Shown: positions 8,358-17,494, counted from the stretch's first letter. The stretch: DNA of 64,000 bases from RGIG7450 sp045648785 (GCA_045648785.1 JAZROP010000043.1:40699-104698), one strand, 5' to 3'. The notes: generated from the sequence alone by a model not told the origin. Program-made: numbers and translations.

Positions 8358-9581
8358 ATGAACAGAAAACGCAGCATTGTTTGTGCGGTTCTTATAACAT
8401 TTGTTATTACGGTTTTGATTACTTTCGGAGTTGTACGCTTGTACGACTCCGGAATTCTGTCTTATATAGGAATTCCTGCACCGGACAACTCACTTTCTAC
8501 TCTTAAACGAGCTGAAATGCTTATCGAAAGCAAATTTTATGGTAAAGTCGATAAAGACGCACTCTATGAAGGTGCGTTAAAAGGTATGCTTGAATCCCTA
8601 GGTGATGAATATACCTGGTTTGTTGATGAAGAATCATATAAGGATTTGTCGCTTAATCTTTCGGGAGAATACACTGGAATTGGTGTTAATGTAAGTATAG
8701 ATTCAAAAGATAATTTAATTACTATTATTTCTCCAATTGAAGATACGCCTGCTTATAAAGCAGGGCTTAAGGCAGGGGATAAAATTATTGCAATAGACTC
8801 GGTTACCGTATCTCTTGATAACTACCAGGAAGCAATTAATATGATGCGTGGCGGTGATAAACAGGCTGGTGAAAAGGTCGTTTTATCTGTTAAACGCGCA
8901 GAAACTGGCAATGTTGAAGAGATTACTCTGGTTCGGGAGCATATTGTCCTAAAAACAGTTAAGTCAAAACTTTTGCCGCAGAATATAGGTTATGTCAGAA
9001 TTACAAGCTTTGACGAGAGAACAGATAACGAATTTGCAAGGGCGCTGATTGATATGAAGGTAGAAACCCTTGACGGTCTTGTTATTGATGTGCGTAATAA
9101 CGGCGGCGGAACACTTACATCAATGCAGAATATTTCTGATATGATTCTGCCGGAAGGTGTTATAACTTATTTTGAATATAAAGACGGAAATAAACAGTAT
9201 TTTCGGTCTTCAAAGGATTATATCAAACTGCCGGTATCGGTTATAATTAATGGCGCGTCCGCTAGTGCTTCCGAAGCTTTTGCCGGAGCTGTCAGGGATC
9301 ATAACCGCGGCACTCTTGTTGGTGAAAAATCCTTTGGCAAAGGTATCGTGCAGACAGTTTATCCTTTTTCAAAAAGCGAAAAAGGAACAACTGCGATTTA
9401 TATTACAACCGCAAGATATTTCACTCCTAATGGTGAATGCATTCATAAAAAAGGAATAAGTCCTGATATTTCTGTTGCTTTGCCTGAGGAACATAAATAC
9501 GCAAATCTTGATGATTTGTCTATTGAACAGGATACTCAGCTTAAAACGGCATGGGAAAATGTCTTAAATAAAAATGATTAA
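8358..9581 (+). CDS. ctpA: C-terminal processing protease, S41 family
   Basis: A secreted or membrane-anchored serine protease of 407 residues. Residues about 7-27 are one hydrophobic membrane segment. A PDZ domain (about 100-185) contains YTGIGVNV and DTPAYKAGLKAGDKI. The protease domain has DVRNNGGGTL, the GASASASE segment (299-306) that carries the nucleophilic serine, and SFGKG (Lys about 328) of the Ser-Lys dyad. Clostridial paralogues process envelope or sporulation proteins; which substrate applies cannot be told. It lies directly behind purA. Confidence 0.93.
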   Translation: MNRKRSIVCAVLITFVITVLITFGVVRLYDSGILSYIGIPAPDNSLSTLKRAEMLIESKFYGKVDKDALYEGALKGMLESLGDEYTWFVDEESYKDLSLNLSGEYTGIGVNVSIDSKDNLITIISPIEDTPAYKAGLKAGDKIIAIDSVTVSLDNYQEAINMMRGGDKQAGEKVVLSVKRAETGNVEEITLVREHIVLKTVKSKLLPQNIGYVRITSFDERTDNEFARALIDMKVETLDGLVIDVRNNGGGTLTSMQNISDMILPEGVITYFEYKDGNKQYFRSSKDYIKLPVSVIINGASASASEAFAGAVRDHNRGTLVGEKSFGKGIVQTVYPFSKSEKGTTAIYITTARYFTPNGECIHKKGISPDISVALPEEHKYANLDDLSIEQDTQLKTAWENVLNKND

Positions 9582-9640
9582 TATAGTAGGTTTTTGACTA
9601 TACTAACATCAAGCAAACGAAAGGCTATGGTAAATCTAAT

Positions 9641-10483
9641 ATGTATAAAATAGTCAGAAAAACTGTTTTGAACGAAACAGTAACAAGAATGGACATACTT
9701 GCTCCGGCAATTGCAAAAAAAGCAAAACCTGGACAGTTTATTATTCTTCGTGTAAATGAATTTGGAGAAAGAATTCCTCTTACCATTGCTGACACCGATA
9801 AAAATTCAGGAACAGTTACAATTATTTTTCAAATAGTTGGTAAAACAACTTCTGTGCTGAACAGGTTAGAACAAGGCGAAGAAATTCTTGATTTTGTAGG
9901 TCCGCTTGGCACTCCGTCACATCTTGAAGGAATAAAAAAAGCAGCCGTCATTGGTGGTGGACTCGGCACCGCAATTTCATATCCTCAGACAAAAGCTCTC
10001 AATGCAATGGGAGCCGAAGTTCATGCTATTTCAGGGTTCAGAAACAAAGATCTGATAATTTTAGAGGAAGAATTAAAAGCTGTAAGTGATAAAACAATTA
10101 TTATGACTGATGACGGGTCAAACGGTAATAAAGGTTTTGTTACTGATGCACTAAAAAAACTCATTGATGACGGAAATAATTATGATATGGTTATTGCAAT
10201 TGGCCCGCTTCCGATGATGCGTGCAGTTTGCAATCTTACTAAAGAATATGGAGTAAAAACCATTGTAAGTATGAATCCTATTATGATTGACGGGACAGGA
10301 ATGTGTGGTGTTTGCCGCGTTACAGTTGGCGGAGAAACAAAGTTTGCCTGTGTTGATGGCCCTGATTTTGATGGTCATCTTGTTGATTTTGACGAAGCAA
10401 TCAGACGAAGCAGAACTTTTTCAACGGAAGAAAAACAGTCTCGCGATGAAGATTGCAACCTCATGAAAAAGGAGGTTGAATAA
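9641..10483 (+). CDS. nfnA: NfnA-type subunit of NADH-dependent ferredoxin:NADP+ oxidoreductase
   Basis: The 280-residue protein has a ferredoxin-reductase FAD domain (IPLTIADTD), an NAD-binding loop (IGGGLGTAISYPQ, about 104-116) and a C-terminal [2Fe-2S] site with Cys222, Cys225, Cys237 and a nearby Asp217. That Asp/three-Cys pattern is characteristic of NfnA. With NfnB it reversibly couples NADPH oxidation to reduction of NAD+ and ferredoxin by electron bifurcation. Related proteins are also annotated as sulfide dehydrogenase alpha or glutamate-synthase-associated subunits. The next gene starts two bases after this stop, as in known nfnAB pairs. The Shine-Dalgarno (AAAGG) is unusually far, about 17 bases, from the ATG. 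Confidence 0.87.
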   Translation: MYKIVRKTVLNETVTRMDILAPAIAKKAKPGQFIILRVNEFGERIPLTIADTDKNSGTVTIIFQIVGKTTSVLNRLEQGEEILDFVGPLGTPSHLEGIKKAAVIGGGLGTAISYPQTKALNAMGAEVHAISGFRNKDLIILEEELKAVSDKTIIMTDDGSNGNKGFVTDALKKLIDDGNNYDMVIAIGPLPMMRAVCNLTKEYGVKTIVSMNPIMIDGTGMCGVCRVTVGGETKFACVDGPDFDGHLVDFDEAIRRSRTFSTEEKQSRDEDCNLMKKEVE

Positions 10484-10484
10484 C

Positions 10485-11876
10485 ATGGCAAATATGAAAG
10501 CTGAAATGACCGCGATGCCTCAGCAAAAGCCGGATGTCAGAAACAAAAATTTTGGCGAAGTTGCGCTTGGCTATACACCTGAACTTGCCATGGAAGAAGC
10601 AACAAGATGTCTACAGTGTAAAAATGCTCCGTGTGTAAAGGGTTGTCCGGTAAATATCAGAATACCTGATTTTATTAAAGAGATTAAAGACGGTAATTTT
10701 GCAGAAGCATTTAAAGTTATTACTGCTACAAATTCACTTCCTGCGGTTTGTGGCAGAGTTTGTCCTCAGGAAAATCAATGTGAGGGTCTGTGTGTCCGCG
10801 GAATTAAACATGAACCCGTTGGAATCGGCAGACTCGAAAGATTTACCGCAGACTGGGCACGGGAAAATGGTGTTACTCAGGTTAAAGAAATAAAGAAAAA
10901 TGGAATTAAAACAGCTGTAATTGGCGCAGGTCCTGCAGGTCTTTCGTGTGCGGGTGACCTTGCTAAATTTGGATATGATGTAACCGTTTTTGAAGCGTTT
11001 CATACTCCCGGCGGTGTTCTTATGTATGGGATTCCGCAATTCAGATTGCCTAAGGAAATTGTCTCCCGTGAAATAGAATCTCTTAAAAATATGGGTGTTA
11101 AAATAGAACTTAACTCTGTGGTAGGAAGAATAGTATCTGTTGACGAATTGTTTGACGAGGGATATAAAGCTGTATTTATTGGTACCGGTGCGGGACTTCC
11201 GCAGTTTCTTGGTATTCCGGGAGAAAACTATAATGGTGTGTATTCTGCTAATGAATTTTTAACAAGAATAAACCTTATGAAAGCTTATAAATTTCCTGAA
11301 TTTGATACTCCTGTTAAAATTGGAAAAAAAGTTGCTGTTATCGGCGGTGGTAATGTAGCAATGGACGCTGCACGCTCTGCGAAACGCCTGGGTGCAGAAG
11401 AAGTTTATATTGTTTACAGACGAAGCGAAGAACAAATGCCTGCCCGCAAAGAAGAAGTTGAACATGCAAAAGAAGAGGGAATAATCTTTAAACTTCTTAA
11501 CAATCCTATCGAGGTAATTGGTGATGATACAGGAGCGATAACTGGGCTTAAATGTGTTAAAATGGAGCTTGGCGAGCCTGACAAATCGGGCAGACGCCGA
11601 CCGCTTGAAGTAAAAGGTTCTGAGTATGTTTTAGAGATTGACAATGTTATTATTGCAATTGGACAAAAACCAAACAAACTAATAAAAGAAACAACTCCGG
11701 GGCTTGATACGCACGACTGGGGTGGTATTATTGCCGAGGATGGAACAGGCATCACATCAAGAAAAGGCGTTTTTGCCGGTGGTGATGCTGTCACTGGCGC
11801 GGCAACAGTTATTCTTGCTATGGGAGCTGGTAAACAGGCGGCAAAAGCAATGGATGATTATATTAAGTCGTTATAA
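10485..11876 (+). CDS. nfnB: NfnB-type subunit (glutamate synthase small-subunit family)
   Basis: A 463-residue flavoprotein. The N-terminus has two 4Fe-4S sites (CLQCKNAPCVKGCP and CGRVCPQENQCEGLC), followed by GAGPAGLSCAGDLAKFG for FAD binding and GGGNVAMDAARSAKRLG for NADP(H). C-terminal FAGGDAVTGAATVILAMG completes the FAD site. NfnB carries the bifurcating FAD. The start is the ATG at 10485, with AAAGGAGG nine bases upstream, not the earlier TTG. No large glutamate-synthase subunit lies near, which favours the Nfn role over glutamate synthase. A strong terminator follows. Confidence 0.88.
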   Translation: MANMKAEMTAMPQQKPDVRNKNFGEVALGYTPELAMEEATRCLQCKNAPCVKGCPVNIRIPDFIKEIKDGNFAEAFKVITATNSLPAVCGRVCPQENQCEGLCVRGIKHEPVGIGRLERFTADWARENGVTQVKEIKKNGIKTAVIGAGPAGLSCAGDLAKFGYDVTVFEAFHTPGGVLMYGIPQFRLPKEIVSREIESLKNMGVKIELNSVVGRIVSVDELFDEGYKAVFIGTGAGLPQFLGIPGENYNGVYSANEFLTRINLMKAYKFPEFDTPVKIGKKVAVIGGGNVAMDAARSAKRLGAEEVYIVYRRSEEQMPARKEEVEHAKEEGIIFKLLNNPIEVIGDDTGAITGLKCVKMELGEPDKSGRRRPLEVKGSEYVLEIDNVIIAIGQKPNKLIKETTPGLDTHDWGGIIAEDGTGITSRKGVFAGGDAVTGAATVILAMGAGKQAAKAMDDYIKSL

Positions 11877-11880
11877 TATA

Positions 11881-11912
11881 AAGTTCAGTAACTGTTGTTA
11901 CTGAACTTTTTT
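11881..11912 (+). terminator. Terminator after nfnB
   Basis: A perfect 12-base stem (AAGTTCAGTAAC / GTTACTGAACTT) with a four-base loop followed by T6. It separates nfnAB from the convergent symporter gene. Confidence 0.93.
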
Positions 11913-13236
11913 ATTTATAATCTATGGTTTTATCAATAACATATTTGCTTAATAAAAATAGCGCTATAATGTTTGGTATTGCCATGAGGCCATTTAAGGT
12001 ATCCGAAAGCGTCCATACTGTATCGAGTGACATACAAGCACCTATATATATAGCACAGACATATAAAATTTTATAAACAAATAGAGCTATTTTATTTTCT
12101 TTTGATAGATACAATATCGCTCTTTCACCATAAAGTCCCCAACCTAAAATTGTTGCGACGGCAAAGAATATCATTGATATTGATATAAATACACCTCCAA
12201 ACTGTCCGTAAATGGTTTCAAACGCCGCAATCGTGAGTTCCATACCACTTAATTCTGATGCAATTAGACTGCCACCATTTGCGGTCAAAATAACAAGTGC
12301 GGTAAGTGTGCACATTATTACTGTATCAAAAAAAACTTCAAAGATACCCCATAATCCCTGTTCTTCAGGTGAATTTACATCGGCAGATGCATGAGCTACA
12401 GAGGAAGAGCCAAGACCTGCTTCGTTTGTAAAAACACCTCTGGAAACACCGTATTTAACCGCTTTTGAAACTGCAAATCCACTTGTCCCACCCCAAAATT
12501 CCGAAAAATTAAATGCATCACGAAATATTGCAGAAAATGCCATAGGGATATATTTAGCATTTATTATTAAAAAAATTACTGTTCCTATCATATAAAACAA
12601 AGCCATAAAAGGAACTATTATTTCTGTTGAGGATAATATTTTTTTTGCTCCCCCCATTATAACAAAAAAACAGATTGTTGTGAGGAAAAAACCGTTTATT
12701 TTGTTGTTTATTCCAAAGCAGTCTGCAAGAGCAGTCGAAACCGAGTTTGATTGAACCATATTACCGATTCCAAATGCCGAGAGTGCAAGAAGCAGTGCGA
12801 AAATTACGCCAAGGGATCGCAACCCAAGCCCCTTTTCTATGTAATACATTGGTCCGCCTGAGAATTCTCCTTTTTTATTTTTTGTCCTGAATTTCACAGC
12901 GAGTAAAACTTCAGCATATTTTGTCATCATACCGAAAAATGCACTTACAATCATCCAGAATACTGCACCCGGACCACCAAGAGAGATGGAAGTTGCAACT
13001 CCTGCAATATTTCCTGTGCCTATTGTTCCTGCAAGTGCAGCTGAAAGCGCCTGAAAAGATGAAATTTTTGCAGTTTTATTTGTTTTTGAGAAAACTGTCT
13101 TGCTGAAAACATCCTTAAATTTTCTTATCTGAAAAAATCTTGTACGAAAAGTAAAATAAATCCCGCAACATAGTATCATAATAATTGTTGCGGGACCCCA
13201 AACAATGTTATTAATTTTTTCAATTAATTCTGACAT
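11911..13236 (-). CDS. Sodium:alanine (AGCS family) symporter
   Basis: An integral membrane transporter of 441 residues with about ten hydrophobic segments. Diagnostic AGCS sequences: AALAGTIGTGNIAGVATSI, GGPGAVFWM, KNKKGEFSGGPMYYIEKGL and GVFTNEAGLGSSSVAHA. It imports alanine or glycine with Na+. The N-terminus follows the usual WGPATIIMILCCGIYFT pattern. Length is slightly below the typical 450-480. It is transcribed toward nfnB with the shared hairpin between them, and is a single gene. Confidence 0.93.
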   Translation of the reverse strand: MSELIEKINNIVWGPATIIMILCCGIYFTFRTRFFQIRKFKDVFSKTVFSKTNKTAKISSFQALSAALAGTIGTGNIAGVATSISLGGPGAVFWMIVSAFFGMMTKYAEVLLAVKFRTKNKKGEFSGGPMYYIEKGLGLRSLGVIFALLLALSAFGIGNMVQSNSVSTALADCFGINNKINGFFLTTICFFVIMGGAKKILSSTEIIVPFMALFYMIGTVIFLIINAKYIPMAFSAIFRDAFNFSEFWGGTSGFAVSKAVKYGVSRGVFTNEAGLGSSSVAHASADVNSPEEQGLWGIFEVFFDTVIMCTLTALVILTANGGSLIASELSGMELTIAAFETIYGQFGGVFISISMIFFAVATILGWGLYGERAILYLSKENKIALFVYKILYVCAIYIGACMSLDTVWTLSDTLNGLMAIPNIIALFLLSKYVIDKTIDYK

Positions 13237-13295
13237 AATGCACTCCGTAATCTTTTTTATATTTTTATGAAAATTATCGGATGCATATAACCTAT

Positions 13296-13541
13296 TTAAA
13301 AGAATTTCGGATTCCTTTTATTTAAATTCTCTACAGCATTATTAATACGCTGCTTTGCTTCTTCGCCTGTTTTTGATTTTTCAATATATTGAATAATATC
13401 ATTTCTTTCACCTTGCGAGAGTGCTGCGAAACAATGCAGAGCGTCGCTGTTCTGGTACAATTCCATGCCAAAACCTATCGGCATATCAAGACCGCCCGGG
13501 TCAGGATTTTTTCCTAATCCTACAAAAACTTTGTCTTCCAT
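13296..13541 (-). CDS. Small protein with YdeI/OmpD-type C-terminal motif
   Basis: The 81-residue product contains LSQGERNDIIQYIEKSKTGE and EEAKQRINNAVENL, which resemble the helical C-terminal motif of YdeI/OmpD-associated proteins (loosely called bacteriocin-protection). The N-terminus MEDKVFVGLGKNPDPGGLDM is Gly/Pro rich. No signal peptide or membrane segment. A divergent promoter at 13574 separates it from the D-aminoacylase gene. Function not known. Confidence 0.65.
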   Translation of the reverse strand: MEDKVFVGLGKNPDPGGLDMPIGFGMELYQNSDALHCFAALSQGERNDIIQYIEKSKTGEEAKQRINNAVENLNKRNPKFF

Positions 13542-13573
13542 ACTATCACCTCAAAATTAGTATTCCAAAAAGA

Positions 13574-13602
13574 TTGACAATAATTCGGTATTGATATATA
13601 AT
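13574..13602 (+). promoter_or_regulatory. Promoter with long leader before D-aminoacylase-like gene
   Basis: TTGACA and TATAAT with a 17-base spacer, about 200 bases upstream of the coding start at 13802. The long leader contains a copy of the direct repeat at 13674-13693 and no clear hairpin terminator. Confidence 0.7.
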
Positions 13603-13673
13603 TTATATATGAGTTAATTGAGGATTGTAAAACAATTTTTAATAAAAAAGGTGAGTCAATTATGATAAAATAA

Positions 13674-13693
13674 TTTTTGTTCCTGACTTGACA
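13674..13693 (+). repeat. Repeat A, divergent copy 1
   Basis: TTTTTGT followed by TCCTGACTTGACA, matching the first 20 bases of the repeats at 17189, 17413 and 19219 with two substitutions. It diverges after TTGACA. Confidence 0.5.
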
Positions 13694-13801
13694 CGAGCTA
13701 ATATTTTAGATTGTTGGCATCTAGATTATACAGTCTTTATAACGGGATAATGATTAAGGTTGAAGAAAATTTTTGTATATTTAGTAAGGAGGAATATATC
13801 T

Positions 13802-15349
13802 ATGTATGACTTGATTATAAAACATGGTACTATAATTGACGGAACCGGGTCTCCGGCGTATCACTGTGACATAGCAATATCAAACGGAAAAATTGCTAGA
13901 ATTGAAAGAAATATTTCAGATGAAAGTAAGGAATTTATTGATGCACGTGGATTGACTGTAACACCGGGATTTATAGATTCTCATAGTCACAGCGATAATG
14001 CTATACTCAAGTATCCTGATATGACAGAGAAGATAGAACAGGGCATAACCACGTCAATAGCTGGGCAGTGTGGTAATTCTGTTGCGCCCCAAAATATCAA
14101 TGAAAATATGGATGAGTATATAGATGGCATTGGCAATCTGTCAAGTGTTTTGAAGACTTTTAGCAGCTTTGTAAATGCGGCAAAGAATATCCCCCTTGGT
14201 TCAAATAATATGTGTTTTGTGGGACATGGTGCTATAAGAAGAACTGTTATGGGAATGCGCCAGGAACAACCAGCAAGCGAAGAACTTGAGAAAATGAAAT
14301 TGCTTCTTCGTGATGCTATGGAACACGGTGCACTAGGTATTTCTTTTGGTCTTATATATCCACCAAGTAGCTACGCCGACACAGATGAATTAATAGAACT
14401 TGCAAAAGTGGTAAAGGAATATGAAGGATTAGTTGTAGCACATATCAGAAACGAATCAAATATGCTTGTTAAAGCGACTAATGAATTTATAAATGTAATA
14501 AGACAATCAGGTGTAAGAGGAGTGATTTCGCACCATAAGGCGTGCGGATCACACGAAAACTGGGGTAAGGTAACTCATACACTCAGACTTATTGATGAGG
14601 CAAACGCAGAAGGAATAGAGGTGTACCTTGATGTATATCCGTATGTAGCTACACATACTTCAACCGCTGTAACTTTTGTGCCGGATTCTGGCAATGATTT
14701 AATGAAAAGACTTGAAAATCCTGAGGAGCGCGCAAAAATAAAAGAATGGAATAAAACAATGTGGTGGGGAAACGACTACTCGTGGGTGCAGGTTGCAAAG
14801 TGCTCAGGTTATCCTGAGTATGAGGGAATGTTTGTTCCTGAAATTGCTAAAATTCATGGTAAGGATGAATGTGATACTATACTTGATATGATTTATAAAA
14901 GTAATAATCAATGCAGTTGCTGTTACTTTTCTATGTGTGACGAAGATGTGCAAGCTGTTATGGCACATCCAAGAGCAATGATATGCACAGATGCAGGTGT
15001 TGCAAAGGAACAAAAAAGCTTTCATCCTCGTTTAAAAGGCTCGTTCCCAAGAGTCCTTGGAAGATATGTGAGGGAGAAAAAGGTTGTGTCGCTTCCTGAA
15101 ATGATACGCAAGATGACATCAATGCCTGCCCGTGTATACGGATTAAATACCAAAGGACTTATATGGGAAGGCATGGATGCAGATATATGTATTTTTGATG
15201 CAGAAAAAATAATTGACAGATCTGATTTTATTGATTGCATCAAACGTGCCGAAGGATTAAACTATGTTGTGCTTGGCGGTGAGATTGTGGTGAAAGACGC
15301 GGTGCATAATGGAAAAAAAAGAGGTAGATTAATTTTAAAAAATCGTTAA
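13802..15349 (+). CDS. N-acyl-D-amino-acid deacylase family amidohydrolase
   Basis: A 515-residue cytoplasmic amidohydrolase. The N-terminus has the family form DLIIKHGTIIDGTGSP and the metal-binding PGFIDSHSHSD, followed by QGITTSIAGQCG. Later landmarks are GISFGLIYPPSSYA, HIRNES, ISHHKACG and CTDAG. D-aminoacylases release D-amino acids from N-acyl-D-amino acids; dihydroorotase-like and dipeptidase activities occur in close relatives, so substrate is not certain. Start chosen at the ATG at 13802 with AAGGAGG nine bases upstream; an in-frame TTG at 13760 has no ribosome site. The MATE gene follows 16 bases later, perhaps cotranscribed. Confidence 0.85.
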   Translation: MYDLIIKHGTIIDGTGSPAYHCDIAISNGKIARIERNISDESKEFIDARGLTVTPGFIDSHSHSDNAILKYPDMTEKIEQGITTSIAGQCGNSVAPQNINENMDEYIDGIGNLSSVLKTFSSFVNAAKNIPLGSNNMCFVGHGAIRRTVMGMRQEQPASEELEKMKLLLRDAMEHGALGISFGLIYPPSSYADTDELIELAKVVKEYEGLVVAHIRNESNMLVKATNEFINVIRQSGVRGVISHHKACGSHENWGKVTHTLRLIDEANAEGIEVYLDVYPYVATHTSTAVTFVPDSGNDLMKRLENPEERAKIKEWNKTMWWGNDYSWVQVAKCSGYPEYEGMFVPEIAKIHGKDECDTILDMIYKSNNQCSCCYFSMCDEDVQAVMAHPRAMICTDAGVAKEQKSFHPRLKGSFPRVLGRYVREKKVVSLPEMIRKMTSMPARVYGLNTKGLIWEGMDADICIFDAEKIIDRSDFIDCIKRAEGLNYVVLGGEIVVKDAVHNGKKRGRLILKNR

Positions 15350-15365
15350 AAGTTAGGAGTATAAA

Positions 15366-16757
15366 ATGAATTTATTAAAAGCGATGTTTAATAAAACCTT
15401 TTTTCCTGAAAAGACGTTTTGGAAAATGATATTAAGTTTTTCTATACCTATAGCAATGCAAAATATGTCAACTGCCATACTTGGAATAATTGATGTATCT
15501 GTTATAAGTTACATGGGAGAAACTGCTGTTGCGGCAGTTTCGCTTGCAAATCAGCTTTTCTATATAGTGAGCCTTATAACATTTGGTATTACAAGTGGGG
15601 CTTCGGTATATCTTTCAAGAAATTATGGTGAGAGAAACCATGAAGCAATGAGGAAAACATTCAGCATCACGTTGATTTTTTCGCTTTGCATTAACCTTCT
15701 TGTTATGTTGTTTTGCTTGTTTTTTCCCTACAAATCGCTTGGTTTTTTTACCAATGATTCCCAGACTATAAAGGATGGTGCGATGTATCTTCTTATAATC
15801 ACACCTACTTTTCTTTTGTATAGCTTATCAAGCTCATATGTAGCATTTTTCCGTTCTGTAAAACAGCCTAAAATACCTATGATAGCAACTATGGTATCGC
15901 TTGGTATAAAGACAGCATTAAACTTTATTCTCATATACGGAGTTGGTTTTATCCCGGCAATGGGTGTTGCCGGGGCGGCAATTTCAACACTTATATCAAA
16001 GCTTGTTGAAACTGTCATATTCCTTATCTGTATAGCAAGATATGAAGATAAGGAATACGTATTTAAACTTTCTGATATAAAATTCTTTAAGCCTAAGGCG
16101 ATAGGCGATTTTGTACATAAAACTTATGCAGTTATATTAAACGAAAGTTTGTGGGGATTTGGTATATCAGCATTTAATGCAATATTCGGGCGTATGGGTA
16201 ACGATGTTGTAAGCGCGGTAAGTATAGCACGTCAGCTTGAAAACCTTGGCAATTCATTTTTCCATGGCGTGGCAATTGGTGCTTGTGTTACTATAAGCTG
16301 CAGTATAGGCGAGAAAAAGATAGAAGAGGCAAAGGAATTGGCTCGAAAATACGCCTTGGCGGGTTTTTATGTAGGTTTTGGAGTTATGATGCTTATGCTT
16401 GCGATAGATATTCCGTATGTTAAATTCTTCTTCTCAAGCTTGGAACCTGAAACCCAGTCGCTTACTATATGGCTTATAGCTATATATGCATTTTATATGC
16501 CATTCCGTGCACTTGCAAGTACTCTTATAATGGGGGTGCTCAGAGCAGGCGGAAACAGTAAGAAGGCTATGCTTTATGATGTGGTTCCTGTATATGCATG
16601 GTCGCTGTTGCTTGGGTTTATACTTGGCATAAAACTAAAATGTTCTATCATAACAGTGCTTACAGTTATGTTGTTTAAGAGGTTTATAAAATCTGTAATT
16701 GCACTTAAAAGCGTTGCTGGTGGAAAATGGATAAATTACAATGATATAGTGGACTAA
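15366..16757 (+). CDS. MATE family efflux transporter
   Basis: The 463-residue protein has about twelve membrane segments in two similar halves. Characteristic are FSIPIAMQNMSTAILGIIDV at the start, ETAVAAVSLANQLFYI, and GVAGAAISTLISKLVET mid-protein. MATE proteins export cationic compounds or metabolites using Na+ or H+ gradients. The substrate is unknown. It follows the amidohydrolase gene closely (GGAG before ATG), so the two may act on the same class of compound, but that is only positional inference. Confidence 0.92.
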   Translation: MNLLKAMFNKTFFPEKTFWKMILSFSIPIAMQNMSTAILGIIDVSVISYMGETAVAAVSLANQLFYIVSLITFGITSGASVYLSRNYGERNHEAMRKTFSITLIFSLCINLLVMLFCLFFPYKSLGFFTNDSQTIKDGAMYLLIITPTFLLYSLSSSYVAFFRSVKQPKIPMIATMVSLGIKTALNFILIYGVGFIPAMGVAGAAISTLISKLVETVIFLICIARYEDKEYVFKLSDIKFFKPKAIGDFVHKTYAVILNESLWGFGISAFNAIFGRMGNDVVSAVSIARQLENLGNSFFHGVAIGACVTISCSIGEKKIEEAKELARKYALAGFYVGFGVMMLMLAIDIPYVKFFFSSLEPETQSLTIWLIAIYAFYMPFRALASTLIMGVLRAGGNSKKAMLYDVVPVYAWSLLLGFILGIKLKCSIITVLTVMLFKRFIKSVIALKSVAGGKWINYNDIVD

Positions 16758-16943
16758 CCTTTTGCGGACTAATTAGGTTTGTTGAATATAGAGAGACGAA
16801 AGCATATCGCCTGAACGAAGTAAATATATCGTCAAAAATATGTATAATTTTCAGTATTAACTTAGTATGAACTATAAGTTTGATATACAGGGGATAAAAA
16901 TTATAAACCCTTTGATGAAGAAAATTCCCGAAAGGAGAAATAC

Positions 16944-17186
16944 ATAAGAAAGAAGATTTCTGCTTTGGTAGTTTTCAATGTTGAACCCGAGTCATTTAAT
17001 AACTTTTTTGATGCAATATATTGGGCAACAGTTTCATTAACAACTGTTGGTTATGGAGATATTTATCCTGTAACAACAATAAGAAGGATAGTAACAATGG
17101 TTTTTTCAATATTTGGAATTGCTATTGTTGCTTTACCCGCAGGCATCATCACGGCAGGTTATATGAGCGAAATAGAAAAAGAATAA
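16944..17186 (+). pseudogene. 5'-truncated voltage-gated potassium channel remnant
   Basis: Only the pore region survives: FNVEPESFNNFFDAIYWATV, the selectivity filter TVGYGD, and the inner helix FGIAIVALPAGIITAGYM. Intact relatives have a four-helix voltage-sensor part before this, for about 250 residues. Here the frame is open only from a TGA at 16881; no ATG begins it, and the codon at the best Shine-Dalgarno distance (AAGGAG) is ATA at 16944. A TTG at 16965 could start a 73-residue pore peptide. It lies immediately before the hairpin array at 17189, which suggests the disruption and the array are linked. Confidence 0.75.
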
Positions 17187-17188
17187 TT

Positions 17189-17439
17189 TTTTTGTCCCTA
17201 ACTTGACAAAATCATATGCGGTGCACAGCACCGCAACGATATGAATTCTTGCGAATTCTCGATATGTGCTTCGCACTTGATATGCCTGACGGCTCGATAT
17301 GTTGCCTTGCGGCAACGAGATTTATATCATATCGAGTTTGACCGAAGGGAAAACATATCGATTTTACGAAGTAAAAATATCGAGCAAACTTTAGTTTGCA
17401 TATCGACAAAAATTTTGTCCCTAATTTGACAAAATCATA
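17189..17439. repeat. Array of short hairpins bracketed by direct repeats (repeat A copies 2 and 3)
   Basis: Two copies of a 26-27-base repeat (TTTTGTCCCTAAYTTGACA then AAATCATA) lie at 17189-17214 and 17413-17439. Between them are about eight consecutive small inverted repeats, each different and each separated by ATATCG or CGATATG: GCGGTGC/GCACCGC, GAATTC/GAATTC, GTGC/GCAC, GCC/GGC, GTTGC/GCAAC, GTTT/AAAC, TTTTAC/GTAAAA, GCAAAC/GTTTGC. A shorter related piece (GCATATCGCC then GAACGAAGTAAATATATCG) is at 16803-16832. There is no open reading frame of significance in it. Confidence 0.85.
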
Positions 17440-17494
17440 GTAAAAACGTCGAATATTGTCAAAAATATAAATAGGAATTTATAGAGGTGAAAAA

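Noticed and set aside
10476..10484. TTG start for nfnB overlapping nfnA
   Set aside because: The TTG lies directly against the AAAGGAGG; the ATG at 10485 has proper spacing.
17189..17439. CRISPR array
   Set aside because: The units are unlike each other, the shared words are only 6-7 bases, and there are no cas genes. Repeats of fixed sequence and spacers of fixed length are absent.
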